Source: Apostichopus parvimensis (Eukaryota; Echinodermata; Holothuroidea; Aspidochirotida; Stichopodidae). From it: a DNA stretch of 32,825 nt. The notes beneath the pieces are model-generated. The model did no database searches and was not told the DNA's origin. It was given only the letters and a program-made list of their open reading frames with translations. Location of the stretch: NCBI GenBank assembly GCA_000934455.1, contig KN882544.1, positions 156,671 to 189,495 on the forward strand, in the 5' to 3' direction. Shown here piece by piece: positions 22,801 to 30,600 of this stretch (positions are counted from its first letter, which is position 1; every line of letters begins with the position of its first letter). A program made the translations under genes and the position numbers.

Positions 22801-25607
22801 CTAAAACTGTTCACTTCTGTACAGAATTATACTCACGGTTTTGCCTAGTTTAATGACCAACTTTTCTGCACTGATGTGGTTTCTAAAATTATTATGCGGC
22901 TTCCTTCTTCTGTAATCCTCTTCAGTAAATGGTATCTCTGGATCATCCTGGGAACCAAATACAATTGGATACCGTCCATAGGTCATGTTGCACAATGTTG
23001 GATAATTGAATATAATGAAATATGAATTTAAGAATTCAAAATAAATGACAACAAACTTAATGTTGTAGACAAAATGTCACACATCGCTAGTTGAAAAGTA
23101 CAGCACCTGTTCTTGGTTCTCAGTATATATATAAAATTTGCAATTTATTTTATTCTACCTCTGCCCACCAGAGTATCACTTTAAAAATGAATGCACAATA
23201 GCTAGTAAGATAGTCATTAGTTACATTTTCTCCCTCATACACTTGCCAGTGGTTTTAAAAACTAATGAAATGAAGTAAAATATAAGGATCCAAAGTGGAA
23301 ATATTAAATTTTATAGATGTCACATAACTCACTGGGTCAACTGGTTTACTCTTTGACCAAGTCATGACAGTCGAAATAAGGATGAACATCTTTTGAGATT
23401 CAAAATGTTCTAACTCTGCATGAAGACCTAAAAAGAATGGAAGAAAAAACGAAAAAGCAAAATAATTATGTATAATGCAAGCAGCTCGACTAATTTTTGT
23501 ACAAAGTGATATTGGCAAAGGTTAACTGAATAGTGACAGTGATAATTGAAGCTGACAAGTCTGACATCATGCATATAGGGGCTTTCCATACCAAACTACC
23601 ACCAATTCAAAAACCTGAAATGTTTGAAGTTTCTAAAAGAGAACAATTTTTTTTTCCAACTGATTGTCAGCTGGAGTGAACTATATGCTCTATGCCAACT
23701 AGATTATTCCACATGTTAGCAAGTAAATGGAGTAGCAGTCCATTCTGTGTTGTTTTCACCACTTCACTCACATGAACTTTGGTTATCATGAATTTAAGTA
23801 AATAAATAAACAAAATATAGCATTAGTTACACTTTAAATAAAACAGATTAGTACCTGAGACTGCCCAGGAGGCTTCTTCAATCTGATCTTCATTTTCTGT
23901 AATGTCATACACTACAACATCACATTCAGACAAATGTTCCAACATTTTCTCTTTCTCAGATAGCTGTATGAGAGGAGAAAAATTAAAACTAAGTTACTTT
24001 TAATTTTTTTTTATAGATACTGTATAGAGCTATAAGCTGTCTACAATGCAGAAATGTGAAGAAATTTTCTAGCAGCCTTAAAAATGTATATGAGATCTTC
24101 CGACAAGAAAATATTGAGAGATCTGGTGGCAAAAAGAAAGATTAGTTACTGAGGGGGTTACAGACATTGTCTGCTGCATACAACCATATTAAAACGAAAG
24201 TAATGAGCAAAATGTTTGACAAAAGTAGTATTGAAGTAAGACTAGTTTAAACTACTTTATAAAATTCTGATTGAGAATACCTTTGATGGTCCCACCCACC
24301 AATCGTTAAAAACTCCACAATTTTCAAAAACTTAAAATGTAAAACATCATGTATATACACACACTTACATCAATTACTTCTTGAACCCAATCTGGTTTTC
24401 CTTTGGTTGCATCTTGAAGTGTACCAATGATTTTGTATGTGCCTTCCTTCGGAGGAATTCCATCACTTCGTACTGATGCCGCATCTTCTTCATCTTCTAT
24501 TTCGTCCAGAGAGGCTCCAACAATGCAATGAGACAGAAACTGACAGAGAAAAATAGACAAAAAAATTAACATACTATCTGTACAAGGCCTTCAATATGTC
24601 TTGCTAGAATTTTGCTTGACAATCATTTCTGAAGAGTGATAAAGAGAGCAGTGTCAGTCTCACAATTAATGTAAAGTGTTACTGTAAAGCAGAGTGGTAT
24701 GGCAGGTCCAAAATTCAGGAAACACAAGTTTCCATAACAAGGAACACCAATTGGATGATTACAAGCTGCTTTTCCACACCAGGAAGGTTTGTTAACAACA
24801 TATTGTATTGTATCGTATTCCCTCATTCGTTGCACTGTATTGTTCATATATGTTAATATGTACTATGTAGGCGCACCAATAAATATTGTGGTTGCCTGGT
24901 TTGATAGTTATTTCTCAAATTGTATCTTTTTCAGTACATTCAGTCAAATTGTGACCTCTTTTTCAAACACAATTTTAATCTACAAAACCTTAATGAATAT
25001 GGCTTAAATTGCTAGGCCTACATTGAAACAAGGAATTATTCACTTTGTATTTATGAGGCACTTCCAAGTTTCATGTATTATTTCATCCATTTATGTACAG
25101 TTATGTTCAACACATGAGTCATGACTCAAGACCTTTAGTTTAGACGTACTGGCGAAGTTATTCTTTTGGAAATTGGAGCAATTGCAGGATAGTCTACCCC
25201 CACAACTCACACATACAGGGCTTTTTGAGAACGACAATATGCTACATTGTTTACTAACTATAGCCTAGCCCTTAGAATAACTATAAGGGTTCTGGGGAAG
25301 CCTATTCTGCAACTAAGCTATTCTTTCTATCTCTGTTGGAATCGGATGAAACCATAGATGAAATTACGTGGCCTAGTTAAAGGATACAACTAAACTAGCC
25401 TACGTTTTTTTCTAACCTAACCTATACTACGTCCAAGTATACAGTAACACTGAAGTTGTCTAACTTAGGCTATCATTATTAACATTTTACGTTTAATCAA
25501 GGTGAGGTTACCTTAGAAATTGATTTTCCTGAGTAGCTGTCTACGTGGTTTATAAATATACGCTTATTAGTTGCAAGTCCTTGCGATTCAGACTCTTCTT
25601 CCGCCAT
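10892..25607 (-). CDS. AK7: Adenylate kinase 7 (complete, 17 exons, 708 aa)
   Basis: Exons in transcript order: 25607-25512, 24539-24369, 23963-23855, 23427-23333, 22947-22837, 22100-22017, 21148-21060, 19780-19690, 18784-18707, 17730-17581, 16281-16153, 15648-15537, 14495-14367, 13802-13539, 12849-12629, 11804-11646, 10930-10892. All phases agree (2127 nt); human AK7 is 723 aa. Residues 1 to about 350 form the NAD(P)-binding-like region typical of AK7, including [10 protein letters not shown] (202-211). The kinase core has P-loop GPPASGKS (366-373), the adenylate-kinase signature [10 protein letters not shown] (463-472, with K where short AKs have R) and TRRLADFR (539-546). Residues 402-438 are acidic. 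Residues 598-643 are a Glu/Lys/Arg-rich likely coiled coil. The C terminus (663-706) is a Dpy-30-type helical motif ending in [12 protein letters not shown]. The family interconverts adenine nucleotides and works in motile cilia. There is no sign of decay. Introns 7, 8 and 10 carry transposon remnants; introns 12 and 15 begin with tandem arrays. Confidence 0.95.
11586..11616. repeat. (AAAAG)n microsatellite in AK7 intron 16
   Basis: About six near-perfect AAAAG/GAAAA units lie some 30 bp downstream (in transcript sense) of the exon-16 donor. It is ordinary simple repeat sequence. Confidence 0.85.
12247..12634 (-). repeat. Tandem array ending on the AK7 exon-15 donor (11 units)
   Basis: Plus-strand unit agacacccacccattcttt followed by cattgttactgttattt, 37-38 bp with one short unit. 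The conserved core recurs near 12265, 12302, 12338, 12375, 12413, 12451, 12472, 12510, 12547, 12584 and 12621. On the AK7 strand each unit reads GAATGG then GTGGGTGTCTG, which is exactly the end of exon 15 plus its donor. The unit nearest the exon holds the junction used in the model; the other ten are copies in the intron. Confidence 0.92.
15043..15536 (-). repeat. Higher-order tandem array abutting the AK7 exon-12 donor
   Basis: Two unit types mix: a short tttacagaggaggaggggtt unit (about 20-22 bp, many copies) and a longer ttacaatagcaac ... caatgtggtcttcaatgatt unit at about 15072, 15172, 15355 and 15492. The last long unit runs into the exon-12 donor at 15536/15535. The AK7-strand donor context ATG-GTAAAAGCATT aligns with ATA-GTAATCATTG in the distal units. 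Confidence 0.8.
16305..16382. repeat. A-rich/CATA-rich low-complexity tract in AK7 intron 10
   Basis: Repeated runs of A separated by cat, ending in catatata repeats, lie 25-100 bp upstream of the exon-11 acceptor on the AK7 strand. There they read as T-rich sequence and may serve as an extended pyrimidine tract. Confidence 0.6.
16915..16964. other. Assembly gap (50 N) in AK7 intron 10
   Basis: Fifty Ns. The 54 bases before the gap (16861-16914) and after it (16965-17018) are identical, as expected when two overlapping contig ends were scaffolded with a gap instead of merged. No exon is missing: exons 10 and 11 join in phase. Confidence 0.95.
17341..17468 (+). mobile_element. Short retroelement-like insert with hammerhead-like motif, in AK7 intron 10
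   Basis: A 13-bp direct repeat AGCTTCTGTAGAG at 17328-17340 and 17469-17481 brackets 128 bp, as a target-site duplication would. Inside are GCCT, CTGAAGA, the hairpin GATCC-TGCTA-GGATC, GAAAC, GTC and AGGC (17354-17392), then an A/T-rich end (ttttattttatttt). The order matches a type I hammerhead fold with a very short stem III, known from Penelope-like retroelement ends. It is antisense to AK7 and contains no ORF. Confidence 0.65.
17354..17392 (+). ncRNA. Hammerhead-ribozyme-like motif
   Basis: Stem I is GCCT (17354-17357) with AGGC (17389-17392). The core is CUGANGA (17358-17364, A at the tolerant position 7), followed by one extra A. Stem II is GATCC/GGATC with a 5-nt loop (17366-17380), then GAAA, then stem III of two pairs (AC/GU) with no loop, and the expected cleavage C at 17388. 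The extra A and minimal stem III may mean weak or dimer-only activity. Cleavage has not been shown. Confidence 0.5.
18662..18702 (-). repeat. (GTTT)n/T-run low-complexity tract directly after the AK7 exon-9 donor
   Basis: On the AK7 strand the donor GTGAGT is followed at once by TTGTTTGTTTGC-type repeats and then a T run. It is simple sequence, mentioned because it too starts at a donor. Confidence 0.7.
19313..19560 (+). pseudogene. LINE reverse-transcriptase fragment (broken) in AK7 intron 8
   Basis: A reading frame contains IYINDIV, then a [14 protein letters not shown] segment and [11 protein letters not shown]. This is the order of the catalytic part of non-LTR retrotransposon reverse transcriptases (normally IYINDL, FADD, then W...NKLSLN). 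Upstream, the PQGSILGP-like block is present only in another frame with a stop, so at least one frameshift and one stop separate them. The active-site region carries a GAT repeat. It is antisense to AK7. It is a dead fragment of about 250 bp; flanks were not resolved. Confidence 0.78.
19921..20257. mobile_element. TTAA-flanked MITE-like element, copy 2 (AK7 intron 7)
   Basis: Same family as 417-777. It starts AGGGTGTGAAGACTTGCG after TTAA (19917-19920) and ends GCGAGTCTTCAATGCCT before TTAA (20258-20261). It lacks about 24 bp present near the left end of copy 1. Diverged shared sequence continues to about 20525. It has no coding capacity. Confidence 0.7.
21700..21894 (+). mobile_element. Possible 3' end of a truncated LINE in AK7 intron 6
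   Basis: The stretch ends GTGTAATAACG then TTATCTTATCTTAT. A near-AATAAA hexamer followed by short tandem pentamers is common at the 3' ends of several invertebrate LINE families. The left boundary and target-site duplication were not identified, and there is no ORF. Confidence 0.4.
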
Positions 25608-25611
25608 TTTC
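25599..25611 (-). promoter_or_regulatory. YY1-like motif at the AK7 start codon
   Basis: On the AK7 strand the start context is GAAAATGGCGGAA, matching the AANATGGCGG core of YY1-type sites that often sit at transcription or translation starts. It also gives A at -3 and G at +4 around the ATG. Confidence 0.35.
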
Positions 25612-26200
25612 TATTGATGTTCTGCACTCTACGTTTTCTTCAAATTTCTAGATCGGGGCAGTCAGACTTCAACTAGGCCTACCAATATTTTCCGCTATCA
25701 AACTCCGCTGTGCATGCATCGATTCCGATCAGATGTGCATGATAAAAGCGCTTCATAGATCCGTTGCTAAGGCGAAAGGTCACTATGCATATTTTTTTTA
25801 CCACCGACTTGAAGCTAGTAGGGGTATTGTTAGCATAGAATTCGATTTGACTACAACTCATACGTCGACCTCGGGGCCTGGCCTGGACTGAAGCAGTAAA
25901 AGAGGAAGTCACTTAACGTCACAAAGCATTTGTTTTATCATTTAATGTTTACCTCATAATTCTACGATTAGACGTAACCATCAGCATATATTAACCAGTT
26001 TAGTCTCTTTGCGTTTTGTTGGACTCGGAGGTAAGAACATAATGCAGTGTAACTAGTTGACACCACAGAAATTTGTGTGCTTGACAAAAATGACACCGAT
26101 AGTGATACTTGATACTGATACACGTTGACCAAGCTACGTGAATGACACTGTAGGCCTGAGTTAGGTCTACAAATACCAGTTTTGCGAAATAACAACATAT
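25608..26200. other. AK7 upstream region, proximal part
   Basis: Likely AK7 5'UTR and promoter. It contains the X-box-like motif noted separately. No TATA box at a useful position, CpG-rich block or upstream coding exon was recognised. Confidence 0.4.
25763..25776. promoter_or_regulatory. RFX X-box-like motif upstream of AK7
   Basis: GTTGCTAAGGCGAA resembles the RFX X-box (GTNRCC, 0-3 nt spacer, RGYAAC), with two mismatches in the second half. It lies about 156 bp upstream of the AK7 start codon, a usual distance in motile-cilia genes. Assignment is by motif only. Confidence 0.35.
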
Positions 26201-26209
26201 GAAAACAAT

Positions 26210-26758
26210 GGTGGGGCCTATTGACCCGGCCGCCGGGTGAATAGCGAGCGGAGCTTATCGGCCCGGCCGCCGGGTGAATAGCGAACAGTGTGGCTTATCG
26301 ACCCGGCTGCCGAAATGAATGGCGCGGGAGAATAGCGATTGCGTTTGTTTGTGTGGGGGTCGATCGCCGCTGATGATCCGCAGCGCAGGCAATTGCAGAC
26401 TTTAATAGCCCGGCCTACTGAACACATGCGCTTGCCCTGCCTGACGTACGTACGTAGGCCTACACAGTAAATTTTGGCTAAGATCATGTGTAGTATCTGT
26501 TCCCTTTCGAGGGGAATGGTGATGCACACCCGACGATGATCACACAGTCACAGTCCCGATGCAAGGGGACTGGGGCTGAGAGCGGATCAGTCGTTTGGTA
26601 GTTTGGTTTTCGTGCCCAGGTTCTTTCCTGGGTGACTTTTTCTTAAAAAGTATTTATATGAGATCCAGGACTGTGCACAACTTCCATGGTACCATCTACA
26701 GCCGGGTGAATAGCGATCGGGGCTTAGAGGCCCGGCGGCCGGGTCAATAGCCACTACC
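26210..26758. mobile_element. Non-autonomous Mutator-like DNA transposon between AK7 and HHAT
   Basis: A 9-bp direct repeat GAAAACAAT (26201-26209 and 26759-26767) brackets a 549-bp element with 28-bp terminal inverted repeats. Their inner 20 bp (ctattgacccggccgccggg, left 26218-26237, right complement 26731-26750) are perfect; the outer 8 bp have three mismatches. Subterminal copies of ccgggtgaatagcga occur near both ends. A 9-bp duplication fits Mutator-like elements. The GC-rich ends contrast sharply with the AT-rich neighbourhood. No transposase ORF was seen. Confidence 0.82.
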
Positions 26759-26767
26759 GAAAACAAT

Positions 26768-27637
26768 TCCTTCCACGTTCCGTAAAATGTATGCAATCGT
26801 TCCTTCATTCATGTACTCTTTGTAAGAACTTCTCGAGTTGCACCAAGATCCATCGAAGAATAACATTTAGTGTTTACATGGCCACAGTAGTGGCACAAGT
26901 ACCAATGGCACAAGTTCCACAGGAAAACAAAAGTTGCCAAACTTGTTTAAAATTTAATTTATGTATGTATGTATTTGTATGTATTTTTTTAGATCCTCCT
27001 CCAACTTCCAAGCAGGAACTCGCGAAGAAGCCTCAGTGGCTTATCAAAGCCGCAAGCTGACCGAAGTCAGTCTCTTACATTCATATTTAACTTCAAATGA
27101 TTATGAATTGTCAATTGTCAACAACTCTGTAACTGGACGACATACCTTATTCTTGGACTTGGAGTGACCCGAACCGGGGACCAGTTATGATTGGAAAGGA
27201 TGCATGACTAGTTAAAACTTAGAGTTACTATAATTGAACTTAGAAGCTTGGCCTTTTGGGCGTTCCTATTCAGAGCCTTTCACAAACTTTTCAATGTCAC
27301 ATTTAAACCAAGAAATTGCCAATTTCCTTTCTGTGATCGAATTGGAAGTATCACAACGAATTCAACAACAAATCTATGATCAGTTGGTCCCCAAAAGAAG
27401 CATTATTTTTTCTTCAATTCATTGAAATTTTGACAGGAGTTATCATGATTTTTCCTTCTATTAGTATCCGGAGACCCTGTGTGAACACTGTACATGTTAC
27501 TGTTATGTGTGGAATGCTTCATTCATGGACCTAGTCAAGGTCTAGTTTCTCTTTTTTACTTTTTTCTTTGTTATTCCTAATTTTGCACATGCATTTATGC
27601 ATTCAACTGCCACATGTCAACTTTATCTATTTACTAG
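26768..27637. other. HHAT upstream region; possible undetected 5' exon
   Basis: A T-rich acceptor-like tract ends in AG at about 26991. It is followed by about 74 nt of more balanced composition up to GAA-GTCAGT near 27065, which looks like an exon with a donor. No frame gives recognisable protein, so a non-coding HHAT 5'UTR exon is the most that can be suggested. Confidence 0.3.
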
Positions 27638-27660
27638 GCAATTGGCGACCGGTCAGAACA
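27638..27660 (+). other. Probable 5'UTR part of the first HHAT coding exon
   Basis: A good acceptor (ctatttactag) ends at 27637, and the exon runs 23 nt to the ATG at 27661 (ACA before ATG, G at +4). This implies at least one upstream exon, not securely found. The 23 nt have no in-frame stop, so coding use is not excluded. Confidence 0.5.
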
Positions 27661-30600
27661 ATGGATAAACCACCAACGATCAATAGTGAAGAAAGTGAAG
27701 GGGTGACGCCAAATGAAAAGAGCATCAGTAGTGGAGAAAATGAAGAGGTGACGCCAAATGAAGAAAGCAACGGAAAGCCTCATCACAAACAAAGAATATT
27801 TGATGACTTTTATGATACCATACCAAGGCTAGAAATATTAGGATATGGCATCTTCCTGATTTGTTACTATTGCACTATTATATATAAATTCTGCAAATTA
27901 TCAAAGAGTAAGTTATTGTGCTCACAGTCTCCCTTTTAACTATAGTTTAAAAACTTACCCCCCCCCCAAAAAAAAATGTCTTCTAACATGGCAGCTGTAC
28001 ATTGAAAAGCAACACTACTCATTTTAACCTGCTAGTTAATTATCATAACATCATGATAGAGTTGCACAGCTACTGTACATTTCTGTCATTTTATGATGTA
28101 TTATTCTACAATTTACCAAAAAAACATTCCGAAACAGTGTTCAAATCTAGAAGGTACCTGACTGCTCAGTTAATATCCCTGGAGTGTGTATCAACATGAA
28201 AGAGCTCTTGTTTCTGTCATGCTTTGTATCATTACTTTCCCATAATGTATACTGATGTGTTAATTTAAAGTTAGCTTTTCACAATAATTCATGCTACTGT
28301 ACATATTAGCATCAGCCTCCTTAAAATTCTGTTCCCAGGTTTCTATTTTAAAGGCTATTTTTCTTTCTTTTAAGCTTATTTTTCAGTAGCAAAGAAAACC
28401 ATTCTTATGTATCTATTGCAGGCAGAAAATTATTCTTTTGCAATGTTTAAATCTTCTCTTCATGTTTTGTTTGCAGAGAGAGAGGCAAGTTTACTTGCAT
28501 ACAACTACATTCATGAAGGATGGAGCATGATAAACAGAGGACAAGTACGTTGATTTGGTTATTTCTTAGATTGTAGCATGCTCAGTATCCTTCGATCAAC
28601 TCTTAACCAATTCACACAACTACTGTATTCCACATATATATTGTTCACAAATAATTATCAAATGGAAAACTCCAAGTATATTTATGAAGTAGTGGGTTAT
28701 CTGATTTTAAAGTTCAATTCTTTGAATTACTGTTATGTTGTACCTGGGAAACAAATGGGATATGGCACTTTCATACTGTATCTTATAAAAAAACATGGTG
28801 GATTATTGTCTGAAGTCCAAGAAGAAAATGCTAGCATACAGTACAGTACTTTTCAATGTGTTGTAATGTTTAAGACTATTAGTGCCACTTGACAGATATT
28901 AAGAAATAGTAGTAATAATTAAATAATACTAAAAAGGTTGCATTTCCCCTTTAGCTCAATGTTCTCCAACATAAGCATAATGATCTCTAATTAATTTGTA
29001 GACCATATCTGCATCCTTTACTGCTTTCACAGACAGATACAGTAGCTACTAGAGCATTTTATATTAAACATGACTAAAGACTGTCCACCCAGGGCTAGTA
29101 CACCCTTCCCATTATTGTTCATTCAAATTTGTGGCTCAACACTGTGTTTAACCCTAGCTTTACTTTCTGTCAATGTCCAAGAAATATTTTGTTTCTAAAT
29201 ATAAATGATTCATCTTCAATTTAGGAGGCTCACGCCAGATTCTATCGTATAATAAAAGTGAAAGGTTACACAAAGTTGAACTTTCCATTTCTTTTTCAAT
29301 TTTTCTTTGAGTTAAAATGAAAATTTCCTTATTTGATAACCAACCCAAGGATGAAATTTTATTAATACTTTGTTATTGTTTTCATCTTGGCAGGATTCTG
29401 ACTTTGAGTGGGACTATTGGTTATCACAGCTCACAAGACCCTTTATTGGTCTGTTAATTTCTTACATATTACTATGTAGGGCAGTGGAATTCTTCATCCC
29501 AAAGGTACAGTAAAGTATGAGATGTTTGATGTAGGAGACTGGTCTGAAATTTTCAACAGAAATTAAATATTGTATAATTCTGATTGAGGCAAAAATTGTA
29601 ATGTTGGTTGATTTGAAATATTTATTGCAACTAAAGTTTGTGCCATGCTTTATTATTCTATATCTGTTTTGGTTGGAATGTAATTATCTTAAAATTTTGA
29701 GATCCTGCTTTCAGACAAATTTGATGATGATGCACCTGCTGTATGTACTAAACTTTTCATTATAGGTTAAAGTAGTACTTTATATTCCTGTTGACTATTG
29801 TGTTATTTCTGAGCTGTTGACGTAATGGTGTCCATGCCATTACAGATAGCCCAGCCAGGTTTAATACAGGTAGATGAACATGGGATGTTTGAGTGGAAAC
29901 TACTCAAACACTAAAGAGGGATATTGAAGTCCAACCTGCACTGATTGACATTGTTGGTTATAGTGTATTAAATATTAAAATGACTCAAGTTATAGGTTCA
30001 TGAATGTGATAACATGTTGAAATATGTATGTATAACCAGTGCATGTTCTCATGCAAAACCCCAAAACAAATTATATATATTTTCCTGTTTAAGGATCAAG
30101 GTTATATGAACCTGTTGTAGACTTAAATCATCTTGCAATACCTTCATTAAAACAGGCGCGTAGCCAGGAATTTACCAAGGGAGGAGCGAAAATGTAGGCA
30201 AACTATCTAAGCGTAGCGCCACCGTGGTTGGCGCGAAGCGTACAAGAAAATTTTGGCTGGAAATGCCTCCCAGATCGCTGGAAATGGCACTTCCCAGGCC
30301 TAATAAGTTGCATCTTAGCATTTTCTCTTTTAAAATTACTAGCGATATCATAAAAACATTAAAAAAATTTTTTAAAAATATGCTCATGGGGGGGGACGGC
30401 TGCCCCCTTCGCCCTCCCCCTTGGCTACGCGCCTGAATTAAAACATTATCATGTCAGCCTTTATACTAACTGCATACGTAGCTGATTGACCTGACTTTTA
30501 TGCTTAAATACTCGTTATGGCTTGGTGATAATGCTGGCATGTAAGAGTTGGGAATGCTCAGATTTTAGTCAAACTTTTAGTGAATGTTATTACGAATAAT

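Noticed and set aside
26791..27167. Two overlapping ORFs near 26961-27060 as a separate small gene
   Set aside because: Neither frame resembles a known protein; an untranslated HHAT exon is the most that can be suggested.
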